Shown here in pieces: positions 43,163 through 54,000 of a stretch of DNA of 64,000 nucleotides. This DNA comes from Roridomyces roridus (taxonomy: Eukaryota > Basidiomycota > Agaricomycetes > Agaricales > Mycenaceae), in contig JARKIF010000035.1 in assembly GCA_029378245.1 (NCBI GenBank), positions 1-64,000 on the forward strand, written 5' to 3'. The notes under the pieces are model-generated. The model was not told the DNA's origin and ran no database searches. It saw only the letters and a list, made by a program, of their open reading frames with translations. Every line of letters begins with the position of its first letter. Position 1 is the first letter of the stretch. Both the position numbers and the translations under genes were made by a program.

Positions 43163-44074
43163 ATGACGACATTTTACTTTCCTCCTCCTCCCGGCGCGCA
43201 GCCGCGCAGCGCTTCTGTATAAATGTTCTGTTCCTACCTTCTGACCTTTCTAAAGATCTCAAACGACCCCCTGATCAGCTCTCTTGCTGACCGATTGGAC
43301 AGTATCGGCCTCGCTGCCCGGGAAGCATTTTGTGACATGGCACAACTCTCTGCTCGTATCGCAGACCTCGAAAAGGACACTTCCAAAAAATACAAGCCCC
43401 TAATCGACCCGCTTTATAGCAACTATATTCTCCTCATGGACGCCATGTTGGGAGCGCAAGAGACATGCGCCAGATATCTGTTTCTTCACCGAGCGTGCTC
43501 AGGGCCCATTGCACCGGTGGATGACGATACCACTAGCACCACCCTTCTTCGTACTTTCAGCGAGCAACTGAAAGAGTTGGAACCTCCCATTGCGGACCTG
43601 CGCGGCGGCTGGGAAATTGCTGCTCGAAGTCTGTCCGCAGAAGTGAACACCTACGGAACAACCCTTGGCGAGCGATTTACTCTTTGGTGGTACCCTGATA
43701 CGATGAAACGCTGGTCACTCGACGCACTTTCGGTGCAAGTTGCGAACGCCAGCGAGCACCTCGATCTCCTCCTGGAAACGCACAGGAGCTTGGCACTTGC
43801 GTTGGCCGAGGCGGAGGACATCTGGGTCCTAGATGAACGTCCACCAGAACTGCATCGAAACATTGGCGCCGCACTCGTGGTGATGATTCGCCTGGACCGG
43901 GCACTTGTCACCTATCGCACTCGTATTGTGTGGCACCACGGTCTTCACGGCCATCCTCAGTGGCCAGCCGAGCGGATGTGCGCCACTGCGTTTCGGACGT
44001 TACTCGCGAGCGATCAGACGGAATTCTTGTGGGATAAATGTGGTACCCATACTAACTGGCTCAAACGTTATTAA
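43163..44074 (+). CDS. Family A helical protein, copy A7
   Basis: Exon 1 (43163-43216) encodes MTTFYFPPPPGAQPRSAS. A 39-nt intron (GTATAA...CTAAAG, containing TAA) leads to exon 2 (43256-44074), starting ISNDPLISSLADRL; total about 290 aa. This copy shows that exon 1 must be spliced, because the intron has an in-frame stop. Blocks: GLAAREAFCDMAQLSARIAD, KYKPLIDPLYSNYILLMDAM, TCARYLFLHR, QLKELEPPIADLRGGWEIAA, LWWYPDTMKRWSLDALSVQV, HLDLLLETHRSLALALAEAE, ELHRNIGAALVVMIRLDRAL, MCATAFRTLLASDQTEFLW and a TNWLKRY end. The sequence is close to the family consensus and intact. The intron is at the short limit for the group. Function unknown. Confidence 0.75.
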
Positions 44075-44146
44075 CACTAGCAGCTTTTTTCCGTATGTAT
44101 GATTGAATACAGTACATCCTCAGTAAATTGTGCTCAACTTCCAAGA

Positions 44147-44179
44147 CCACACACACACACACATACACACATATACACA
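44147..44179. repeat. (AC)n microsatellite
   Basis: CACACACACAC run followed by ATACAC units, downstream of A7. Confidence 0.85.
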
Positions 44180-44437
44180 AAGAATTCAACCATTCAGAGC
44201 AATAATATGCGTCAACTGTTGGAAGGACAAACACGGACGCACCCTGACGTGTACTACTGACGTGGAAGTACTGACACGTAGAGTATGGTTTAAACACTCG
44301 CTGTACATACTCACATTTACCCATACTGACTTGCATGTACTTGTATTGGTGTTATTCAGTGCATGTTCCCTAATTCTTACTTATGTATGGCTGTACCTTG
44401 TTTTTGTATTTAAGTAGCTAGCTACGACGGATCTCAA

Positions 44438-45072
44438 CTAAGTCCTTCTCCCCACATTTTCATCCTTCTTCATCAACGGCCACGAACAAGTCATCAATGA
44501 ACCCCTATCCTTGTAATTGTCTCGTTCAATTACTCGCACTCGGCCCCGTCCTCCTCCGCGGCGAGAGCCATCGCCTCTGGATCCACTCAAGGCCAACATA
44601 ACCTCTCGGGGAATTCGAGCACTACGAGATGCAGGGCGCAATTTAAACTCACTATATTCTGCCTCGGGCAGGGTCTTGCGCCATCGCGGTATGCTTCAAT
44701 CTTGGGACGCACCGCCTCCTCAGAAGTAGAGTTGACGGAATCGTAAAATTCAAGCAGTTGCTGTATGGTGTATTGCTGAAACGACCATGTAGCTACAAGT
44801 CAAGTAGAATAAGTTTGCCCTGCCGTAGGTGGGGCGTCCAAGTCGATGTTATGCGCCTTGCTGCAGCTATGGATGATAGCATGTCGTTGGTCTTTGATAA
44901 CCTTTGGCCCTGTGGAAGCTTCAAGTTGCTGGGATGAAGAAGGCGAAATATGTACGATACGTACCAAGTACTCTTTCTGGGTGCGGCGCAATTCTGCAAC
45001 CCGCTCCTCACTCACAGTTTGCCCGTGCCTCGTTATTGAACGTCGCACATTTGCTATTAGAAGAGTTGGCCA
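44438..45072 (-). pseudogene. Family B copy B4, frameshifted
   Basis: It starts MANSSNSKCATF at 45072, then a shift of one frame is needed to reach the signature TVSEERVAELRRTQKEYL. A ~55-nt intron (GTACGTATC...TTCCACAG) leads to an exon with DQRHAIIHSCSKAHNIDLDA. A later block reads QQYTIQQLLEFYDSVNST ... RPKIEAYR, and again a one-base shift is needed for WRKTLPEAEYSEF. After that the frame stays open to 44438, adding an Arg/Gly-rich tail (RGDGSRRGGGRGRVRV). Two frameshifts argue for a pseudogene unless the assembly is wrong. It lies 79 bp downstream of family A copy A6, same strand, as B1 does for A4. Confidence 0.6.
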
Positions 45073-45093
45073 TGGATGGTGAACGAGTCGTGT

Positions 45094-45106
45094 TTTACCC
45101 CTATCC
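45094..45106 (-). promoter_or_regulatory. Conserved GGGATAGGGG motif upstream of B4
   Basis: Same motif and position as before B1. Confidence 0.35.
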
Positions 45107-45151
45107 CAATTTGTGCTTGGATTTGAATATCAAGTCGCTGCTACGCTGCTA

Positions 45152-46096
45152 CTAGTATTCGTAACGATTGACCCAGTTAGTCTTGTTACCATATTGCTTC
45201 CACAAGAATTCCGTCTCTTCAGTCACAAGTAATGTCCGAAACGCAGTGGCGGACATCCGCTCGGCTGGCCACTGAGGATGGCCGTGAAGACCATGGTGCC
45301 ACCCAACGCGAGTGCGATAGCTGACAAGCGCCTGGTCCAGGCGAATCATCACGAGAAGTGCGGCCTTGAGGTTCCGATGCAGTTCCGGTTGAGGTTCATC
45401 TCGGCCCCAGACACCCTCCACCTCCGCCAACATGACTTCCAAGTTCCTGTACGCTTCCAGGATGTGATGAAGATGCTTGTTGGCGTTCGCCACTTGGGCC
45501 GAAAGCGCGTCGAATGACCAGTGTTTCATCATATCGGGATACCACCAAAGATTATACCACTCGCTGAGTGTTCCTCCGTAGGCTTGGATTTCGGCGGCCA
45601 GACTGCGAGCAGCAATTTCCCAGCCGCCGCGCAAATCCGCAATGGGGGTTTCCAACTCTTTCAGTTGCTCGCTGAAAGTGCGAAGAAGGGTGGTACTAGA
45701 GATATCCTCTGAATCCACCTCGAAGCCGAGCCCCGAGCGCGTTCGGTGATAAAACAAAAATCTGGCGCATCTCCCGTGCGCTCCGAGGATGGCGTCCATG
45801 AGGGTAATGTAGCTGCTGTGAAGCGGTTCGATTAGGGGCTTGTATTTTTTGGAAGTATCCTTTTCGAGGTCGGCGATACGGGCAGAGAGCTGCGCCATGC
45901 CAAAGAAAGCTTCCCGGGCAGCGAAACCAATGTCGTCGAGTCGGTCGGCAAGAGAATCGATCAGAAGGTCGTCCTTGGTCGAGAACTTACATATGGAAAA
46001 GTCAGAATGTAGGTACAGAGTACTGAAGAGAATGCATACAGGACCGACGCGCGGCTCTTTACCGGGAGGAGGAGGAAACGATACCCACTGAGGCAT
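45152..46096 (-). CDS. Family A helical protein, copy A6
   Basis: Exon 1 (46096-46040) encodes MPQWVSFPPPPGKEPRVGP. A 54-nt intron (GTATGC...TATGTAAG) leads to exon 2 (45985-45152), starting FSTKDDLLIDSLADRLDDIG; total about 296 aa. The intron is a multiple of three without stops, so intron retention would add 18 residues. Blocks: AAREAFFGMAQLSARIADLE, KYKPLIEPLHSSYITLMDAI, RCARFLFYHR, QLKELETPIADLRGGWEIAA, LWWYPDMMKHWSFDALSAQV, LHRNLKAALLVMIRLDQALV, RTRVGWHHGLHGHPQW and a TNWVNRYEY end. Intact. Together with A7 it gives the best consensus for the family. Confidence 0.75.
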   Translation of the reverse strand: MPQWVSFPPPPGKEPRVGPVCILFSTLYLHSDFSICKFSTKDDLLIDSLADRLDDIGFAAREAFFGMAQLSARIADLEKDTSKKYKPLIEPLHSSYITLMDAILGAHGRCARFLFYHRTRSGLGFEVDSEDISSTTLLRTFSEQLKELETPIADLRGGWEIAARSLAAEIQAYGGTLSEWYNLWWYPDMMKHWSFDALSAQVANANKHLHHILEAYRNLEVMLAEVEGVWGRDEPQPELHRNLKAALLVMIRLDQALVSYRTRVGWHHGLHGHPQWPAERMSATAFRTLLVTEETEFLWKQYGNKTNWVNRYEY

Positions 46097-46349
46097 CGTG
46101 TTGAACAGGATGGACGAGTGCCAGTCAAGTCGGTGATGGCGAATCAACTGATCCACAGCTTGAACTCGGCGCTTTTGCTCGGCTTCCTCCCATTTCTACT
46201 CAATGGGCACAAGACGACGCGTCGGCTTCAGCTCAGCGACGACCGAGAACTAATGCAGCCGGCTCCCATTCCTCTTCATTATGATGCTAGTCCGAGCCTA
46301 TGCATTATCATCCAAGAACTTTAGGAGTCTCCCGATCGCGATCCCTTTG
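46097..46349. other. Intergenic, nothing supported
   Basis: Short ORFs only. Confidence 0.45.
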
Positions 46350-46523
46350 GGTCCACTATGCAGGGTTTGATAGACGCGGTGATACAGTCGTTGGGAGTTG
46401 GGTTTGTCGGGACGGACAGGAGCACGATGAGTACTGGCAGCGCGTAGGGTGGTGTCGTGGAGGGATGGGTCTGCGAGGATGGTCAAGTGGGGCAGGACGG
46501 GGGCGGACGATGAGAATGCGTTA
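46350..46523 (+). pseudogene. 3' relic of the glycosyltransferase gene at 54.7-56.5 kb
   Basis: GLIDAVIQSLGVGFVGTDRS and, after a frameshift, RRVVSWRDGSARMVKWGRTG match the last exon of the intact gene (VLIDAVIQSAGAGFVGTDRS ... RRVASWRDGAVRMVKWGRPN) in the same order. Only this last exon is present. It lies at the left flank of the Helitron. Confidence 0.75.
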
Positions 46524-46854
46524 GACTAGATCTTAGAGTCTTAGACCAGTAGACCGTAATGCAGAAAATGGAGGAATGCAGAGAGATGCCAACGCTGATC
46601 GGATATAGTTCTTGTCCTCGACCGCACCTACACACGACGCAACCAATGATACAATCCGAACGCCACGACCAACACGGCACCCGTATTCGTTAATTGCGAG
46701 CGAAGCAAAGCACTCCCATTTCACGTGACGAGGCAGAGGGCTGGGATGGGAGGAAAACAAGAACAAATTGTCGCCGCGGTGGCTGACATGGTCTGGAGGA
46801 AAGAAAGGCTTCAAATCCGTTCATTTCACGATTAATGTTGCTTTGAAACCTGCT

Positions 46855-46860
46855 ATAAAG
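46855..46860 (+). promoter_or_regulatory. Possible TATA box of the Helitron gene
   Basis: TATAAA, 181 bp before the chosen ATG. Chance match possible. Confidence 0.25.
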
Positions 46861-47040
46861 ATGCCAATTTCCCTGAGGATCCGGGCGATACCAATATCGT
46901 CGCACGAGTAAGATAGAAGAGGTGTGTCCCCATCGGGACGGTCGATCACTATTCGATCACATCACAGTCGTGACTTGAACGTGACCGTGTTGCCTCTCTC
47001 TGTCACTGCATCACTGGCATCGCTCGCCCAGCCTCAAAGC

Positions 47041-50000
47041 ATGCCTGCCCTTCCCATCGTCCCACTTAATGCACACCCCGGCCGCTGGCAATCTTACGGC
47101 CCACCGAATGCCGCCGCCCACCCCAATCACGTTGCCCAAGACACTCGTATCTGCCCTGACTGCACACTCGTCCGACAGAACAACGCACATCAATGGGACC
47201 CTGTGGAGGGTGTATGCAGGGTCTGTCTGCATGCACGCGCTGAGCAGGCGGGGCATGTCAGGGCCTTCGCTACGTTAACGGTTCCACGGGTTATCCTGAA
47301 GAAGAAGTGTACGCTCTGTGGCTTCCTCTACGCCCTCGCGCAGTTCGCAAATCCTGAGGCCCGCAACAAGCCGCACGAGCACTGTACCGAATGCAGGAGA
47401 AAGATGTATTGCACTCGGTGCCACACAACCAAGAAGAGGAAACACTTCCAAGACGCCGAGTCCGGCCGTTATCTCAAAACATGCCATACGTGCCGAGGGC
47501 GGGATACTATGCGCATCTTCAAAAACCGGGAGCGGGTGAGAAACAAGGGTGTGTTGCTCATGTCCTCTATGTCAGGCCTTCGAACATTTCTGACCTCCCT
47601 TCAGGTCTACATTACTGTACGCACGGCAAGCACGAGGTCACGGTCGCCGAATGCACCGCTGCCGATGGAACCGTTCGCGCAAACTGTATCGCGTGCTTGG
47701 CTAGACGTCAGGAAGCCTATGCCCGAGCTGCTGATGCCCGAGCACAACGTGAGGTGGAAAACCAGGGCGATGGGGATGGGCTTGCTGAGGAAGATGAGGG
47801 CGTGCAGACTGTTCCCACGGACGAATTCGACGCTATCTTCGGCGATGGCTCAGACCTCATGGATGTCGACCTACCCGAAGACAATGCCCTGGTTTCAGAC
47901 GAAGCCCAATGTCTCCGCAAGGTTCGAGACGCGCTGGACGCGTTGCGCTTCGAAAAGTGCGGTACTTGTCGCGAGGAGGGCTTTCACATCAAATTGCGGT
48001 CTTCTGGGATGTGTGCGCGTTGTGCGTCGGACAAAAAGGACGTCCGGAAGTGGTCTGATGAAAACAGGGTGAATCCAAGTATGTCAATTTGTTTCTGTGC
48101 ATCTACCTCGGTTCTGACCTTTGACAGCACCGGACGCACAGGTTCCTCCGTGCTTGAAGAATCTGACGGAGATGGAGCGAATGCTGATAGCCCGCGTCAA
48201 GACCGTAATGCAAGTCCGATGGACGCGTGGGCATCAGCTAAGTTACCAGGATCACATCGTCAATCTTCCTCAAGACATTCACGAAATCGCCACAAGACTA
48301 CCGCGGTTGCCTGAGGAGCTCGATGTCGTCGTGATTCGCCGGGAAGGTCTTGATTTGGGAACCCATGTCGACTATGTCGTCCGTCGAGACAAGGTTAAAG
48401 AAGCTTTGGAATACAAGATCGCACATGATCCAAACTACTCGGATCTGGGAGCGCCCGACCCCGCTGCACTGGCGCAATTGCCCGAGAATGGCTCCATAGT
48501 TCACCTGCTTCCGACTTGCCGTGATGGGCGACAAGACGGGTCGGGTGCAGCTGTGCCAACAGGACCTAGTGAAGCGGCGGATGCGGATGCGGATGCGGAC
48601 GATGGAGGAAGCACTGTCACCGGTGGTGTCCTGAATCTTGGGGCTGGCGCTCGGGAGGAGGTGACAGAGGTGCGGGCACAAGCGGAGGCAGTCGTGCAGG
48701 GTCATCGCTACGAGCAGCATATCGTCAGTGACCCGTTTACTCTCACCTCACGGCTCCAGACTCACAGCTTGGACTAGATAAACGCACCCTTGGTCGGCAC
48801 AACTCCCATACCAGAGCACACGCCGGGCTATATACCCATGGCTTTCCCTCATCTATTCCCTGACGGCGTCGGTGATTTCCACGAAAATCGCACACACAAG
48901 GTGCAGTTCGGGGACTACCTGCAACACCTCATGCGCTTTGAGGGCGGCCGATTTGCCCGCGATCGCCGATTCCCTTGGTTCGCGTTCAACACGCTCCAAC
49001 GCCAGCGTACCTTCAGCCGCTCAAAAATCTTTGTCAAGCAGAATCAAGACGATGGGCGACTGACTGTCGAGGAGCTCAAAGATCTGCTCAATTCTGGCGA
49101 TCGCGCCATCGCGAACCGCATGATTCGTTATGGTGCAAATCTACGCGGAACGCGGGCTTACTGGCATGCGAGACGCAATGAGCTCGTGGATATGATCCGT
49201 GTCAAGGGCTCTCCGCACCTCTTCTTTACGCTCAGCGCCGCTGATCCGCAATGGGCAGACCTCCATCGCCATATGCCCTCCGAGGTGGATGTTCCACCCG
49301 GCGATGTTGCGGCCGCTAAACAGCAGCGGCGGTTAGCCTTGGAACGTAATCCGCACATCGCCGCGTCGTACCTGGACGAACGTGTGCAAATCCTCATGAA
49401 GCACCTCCTCGGACCCTTGTTCAAGGTGGAGGACTTTTGGTATCGGTACGAGTGGCAGGAGCGAGGCAGCGGGCATGTCCACGGCTTCCTGTGGCTCAAG
49501 GATGCTCCCGACGTCGAAGAAATCAACTGGAATCTTCTGAAGGAACAGGAACCCATTCCCCAAGATCAACAGCAGAAGATGGACGGTTTTGTCCGTTACT
49601 GGGATGGAATTGTTACCGCCACCAACCCGTTTCCGAGGGAGGATGAGAACTCGCCTCTCACCGGTTCTCATCCCTGCAGTCGGGAACGTGCGGAATTGAA
49701 GGATACCAAGGAGGAGCTGGCTGAGCTGCTCAACTGGGTCGAGAGGCACTCCAAGTGCATGCCGGGCTATTGTCAGGTCAAGCGCAAAGTCCCTGGCCAG
49801 GAAGAGCCCGTCATCACTTGTCGATTCGACTATCCGATGGACTGTCGAACGGAGGCTGGTGTCGGCCATGATAGCAAGGGACGAGTACGATTCGAGCCGC
49901 GACGGAACGACCCTCTCCTGAACTCACACAACCGCCCCACGATTCTGGCCTGGAGGGCAAACATCGATTTCAAGCCGATCTTGAGTAAGGACGCTGCAGT

Positions 50001-52548
50001 CAAGTAAGAATTCAATTTCGTGGCGCTTCTCGATTTACATCTCCGTACCAGTTATGTTGCCAAATACGCTAGCAAATCGGAGAAGCAGGCGCCAGCATTC
50101 CCGGAACTCCTTACGACCGTTGTTAGGAACATGACCGCGACCGGCACGGCGCAGTCAGCATGCCAGAAGTTGCTCAACAAAATGCTGGGGGAGCGGACGT
50201 ATTCTGCACAAGAGACGGCCCATCTCTTGCTGGGTATACCCCTCGTGCGATCCTCTGTTAGTTTCCAGACTCTCAACATCAATTCCGAGGGTTCTATGCG
50301 AGAAGTACGGGCTTCTGAAGATGTCGACGACATGGAGGGTGAAGATGTCGAATCTGACGGTTCTCGGACTGTCACTAAGGAGTCGTGGATTCAGAGGTAT
50401 TTGTTCCTTCGCAGCGGCACACAAAAAGCTGATTCATGGCCAAGGTACATGCGACGCGACGTAGAGCTTGAAACACTTTCCATGAATAAGGTGTTCACGG
50501 GGTATAGCTGGGGCCGAAATGGTTGGCGGAAACGACGGGAGTCTACGGACGTTATCCTTCGGACGTTCCCCAGGATATCCCCAGATCCAGAGGGGGACAA
50601 CTACGAAGCATACTGCCGCACGAAGATACTGCTTCACCACCCTTTCCGTGACCTGCGCGCTTTGCAGAATCCGAATGGCGAGGAGAAGACGTGGGCAGAG
50701 TTATGGGCACAATGCCGTGCGGCCGGTCATGTCCATCCGGTCGACACGCTCCGCTGCTACGTGGATGAGAGTCGTATCCTGCAAGAGGAGGAGGATGACG
50801 ATGATATGGTGAACGAAGATGTCGCAGACATGACGGAAGAGGACTGGCAGAGGTACGCTAGAGATTTTCCGAGCGCCGATATCCCCGAGTTTGGTATAGG
50901 TGACCTGGGCATTCGACCGATCGACGACGGCTGGGATCTCGAAGCCGCACATCAGCGCTGGAACGACATAGATGCTATGGCCGGTTACCTCGACGAACAA
51001 AAACGACAGGCGACCGTGGATCTCAGTCCGGATCAAGCGCAAGTAACACCCATCGACATTACCACCCTGGCCGAGGAACAACGCTCCGTACTGGAAGAGT
51101 TCTCACAAGCCTACGCCGCCATCCTTGCCAACCGACCGACACAGCAATCACTTTGCAACATCGATGGGACTGCGGGCTGCGGCAAGACCTATCTCATCCA
51201 CACTATCACTCAAGAACTCCGCCGGATGGCCGGAGAGTCCAACAACTCGAATCCTGTCTCGGTTTTGGCCCCATCTGGCGTTGCGGCTCTGAATATTCTT
51301 GGCCGAACGATACACTCCGCCCTAGGGCTGCCTGTCCAAGCCGAATTCATGCCTCTCTCCGGAACGCGACTGGCGACATTGCAGGAACAATGGAAGGGCG
51401 TACATTTCCTCATCATTGACGAGAAGTCGATGCTCGGTCTCAAGACGTTCGCCATGATTGATTCAAGATTGCGGCAGATATTTCCCCGATCAAGTCATCT
51501 TCCGTTCGGCGGCCTGCACGTTGCCATCGTCGGTGACTTTGCCCAACTGCCTCCGGTCGGAGACACCCCACTCTATTCACCTGCCTTCCGCGACAATGCT
51601 CTCAGCCGTGACGGCAGCACCTTGTATCGGCTCTTCACGAAGAGTTTCTGTCTGCGTGTCCTACACCGACAAGAAGGCGATTCACCCGAACAAGAGTGTT
51701 TCAGGTCCATCTTGAAGCATGCGTCCCACGGAGGTTTGACTCAAGCCGATTGGGAGGTTCTAGATCAGCGTACGACGGCGAAGCTAGATGCAGCGGAGAA
51801 GGTCGCTTTCGAGGATGCAGTGGGGCTGTATGCGACCAAGGAACAAGTCCATGCGATCAATGTGGCTCAACTGCAGGCACTCAATATGCCCTGCGCGCGT
51901 ATCAAGGCAAAACACGATGGCCCGGGTGCACATAAGGCGACATCAGAGGAGGGCGCGGGGCTTGACAGTGAGGTGCTGTTGGCGCGCGGTGCGAAGGTTA
52001 TGGTCACCAAGAATCTATGGCAACAGCAAGGTTTGACTCATCACCGGCAATGGAATACACTAACATATGCTCTAGGTCTCGTCAATGCGACCATCGGAAT
52101 AGTGGAAGATGTCGTTTGGCCTCGTGGGGCAACACGATCCGACCTCCCGCTGGCTGTTCTGGTCTCTTGCAAGACCTACACCGGACCGACGCTGTGGAAG
52201 ACAGAACCTCGACCCGACTTCCCGGACGGAATTCCAGTCGTACCGATTCCCGTGTCCAAGAGCCACTTCGAGTACGGCGGCAAGTCTTGCTCGCGGGCCC
52301 AGCTTGCGCTCCGACTCGCCTGGGCAGTCACGATTCACAAGTCGCAGGGCTTGACGATAGCCAAGGTCAAGTTGGGGCTCGGGAACAAAGAGTTTGCCAG
52401 TGGCCTAACATTCGTCGGTTTGTCGCGCGTCAAAGAGTTGAAGGATTTGATGATTGTGGGGAGCTTTGACTTCTCAAGGGTACAGAGGTTAATGGGTACC
52501 AACTACCAGCATCGTTTAGATGACTTTGCACGTAGATATCCGTCATGA
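47041..52548 (+). CDS. Helitron transposase (RepHel): HUH Rep endonuclease plus PIF1-like helicase
   Basis: Five exons (47041-47548, 47605-48078, 48128-48723, 48778-50003, 50052-52548) join in frame to 1,766 aa. The N-terminus has CxxC zinc-finger pairs (CPDC, CRVC, CTLC, CTECRRKMYCTRC). The Rep part holds PHLFFTLSAADPQWADL and the HUH motif in GSGHVHGFLWL; the twin-tyrosine region is YVAKYASKSEK, formed across the last intron. The helicase part has Walker A GTAGCGKTYL, Walker B FLIIDEKSMLG, GDFAQLPPVGD and the C-terminal WAVTIHKSQGLT and GLSRVKEL motifs. Rep nicks and joins single strands for rolling-circle transposition; the helicase unwinds. An apparent stop (TAG, 48775) lies inside a 54-nt intron (GTCAGT...GGACTAG). 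No disabling lesion is seen. Confidence 0.9.
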
Positions 52549-53436
52549 TAGACTTGATGTGAAGGAACTCGGAGTGCAAAGCGAGCATCCATCGACGAGT
52601 CGAATCCATTTTACCCTCTTCCTGGCCTGCCATCTCAGAATTCCTATCTTCTCTTTGAGCGTCTCCGCTTCGTTGAGTCTAGGGAAGGGTACATCCGGCA
52701 CTGGCTTCCCAAGGAACTTGCACAGCGGCTCCCAGCCACTCCCAAGCTCATACTCCAGCAGCCTTTCTTTCGGAGTCACCCTCCTGATCTCGGCGTAGTG
52801 CGCCCGATACCTCTCTCTAGCCACCTCCTTTGCCTTCTCGAGCGAGTTTGCACCAAATTCGAGTGCGAGCCACTTTCTCAGAACACCTAGACTTCGACCG
52901 GTCCAGAATGGGTCGAGGATAGTTGCGCGCTGGACTCCAGGGCCGTAGATGCCCTCTGCCACGATGCTGAATGATTTGTACCACGATTCGATCTCGCGTT
53001 CTACCAAGATGACCTTGGCCTCGGGATACGCGTCGATGAGTTCTGGTCCGAACGAATTGCACGGCGCATCGGTTACTGCCATGCAATGGCCAAGAAGTCT
53101 GTCGAATTCCGCGCGCCCGAATTTGCCCTTGCCTTGGTACTTGGCTGCGAACGCCTCCATCCACATGTCGCAATCCTTGACGTTCAGAAATATGTCGAAC
53201 CCGTGATAGCAGTCGTTGTAGCCCAAGATCCTGAGCGCTGCTTGCATTGCTGCCAGGATGTGGTGAGGATTGTGGTATTAAAGATACATGTTTTACTGAC
53301 AGACTGTTCCAGTTCGCCCCATGCCCAAGGATAAAACCTCCATAGGCACGACGCGCCGACACGCGTGTCGGTCGATGTTGGCGTCTTTCAGGTAGAGGTC
53401 TGGATGCCTCGCTCGAAGAGAGGTTCCATCGGCCAT
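52543..53436 (-). CDS. P-loop sulfotransferase-like protein
   Basis: Exon 1 (53436-53301) starts MADGTSLRARHPDLYLKDAN and ends at VLSLGMGRTGT, the P-loop (GxGRTGT). A 51-nt intron leads to exon 2 (53249-52543), starting SMQAALRILGYNDCYHGFDI; total 280 aa. TDAPCNSFGPELIDAYPEAK VILVERE is the 3'-PAPS-side motif of this family (a conserved R/E after the strand). YELGSGWEPLCKFLGKPVPD VPFPRLNE is the typical C-terminal block. These proteins are often mis-named NAD-dependent epimerases in fungi; the substrate is unknown. The last ~20 residues (after WQARKR) are less family-like, and the stop overlaps the end of the convergent Helitron gene by 6 bp, so the native C-terminus may have been replaced by the Helitron insertion. 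Confidence 0.75.
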
Positions 53437-54000
53437 GGAAGGAGGGTCTAGCTGTTGACAGGGTGAATTTTCGCAGGCGGCTTTAATGTATCGTTGCTTG
53501 TCAAATCTCATGTGGGACCCATGGAGGTTTTTTTTTTCGGTCATGCCGCGGATATCTTGGCCGTAGATGTCTCATAATGGTTTACTCTCGCCGTTTTGGG
53601 AATACGATTTCTGATAGCCGTGTGAGGCGGAAACAAAAAGAAGCGAGGCGGGTGTCCTTGGCAATACGCATCGCGCCTCTTCGACCTCCATGTCGTCAGC
53701 GAAGGCTGGGACGACAGGGATATCGATGAGAAGATGAGTGGAAACTTCCAGCTGATTTCCTGGCCTGCACCTTCTTCCCCCTACGCAGCGGCTCATTAGA
53801 CAAAAAAAATCCCAGTGTGCAGATTCTGCGCGGCCGACGGAGTGCAAGGATGCGTTGTTCTAGTCCAGACATGGAATTCTCATCCAAGGCTGCCGTGTAT
53901 GAGCTTCAGCACGCTCTCTTTCTACCACCGCGTTGTCCACGCCAGGAAACATCTCCAGTGGGCCGATCGTCGGACACAGCCTAGAAATCAAACACCTACA
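53437..54000. other. Intergenic, nothing supported
   Basis: Promoter side of two divergent genes; short ORFs only. Confidence 0.45.

Larger units (their letters stand above)
46524..52600 (+). mobile_element. Helitron (autonomous); outer ends not defined
   Basis: It carries an intact Rep-helicase gene. The left end lies between the glycosyltransferase relic (to 46,523) and the ATG at 47,041; the right end is probably just after 52,548. I could not fix a TC start, a 3' hairpin or a CTRR end, so the coordinates are outer guesses. Confidence 0.55.

Noticed and set aside
43217..43255. A7 as an intronless gene starting at the ATG at 43223
   Set aside because: That start loses the proline-rich first exon found in all other full copies, which lies directly upstream and splices in phase.
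48775..48777. In-frame TAG in the Helitron gene, suggesting a pseudogene
   Set aside because: It lies at the end of a good 54-nt intron (GTCAGT...GGACTAG, phase 0); removing it gives one continuous frame.
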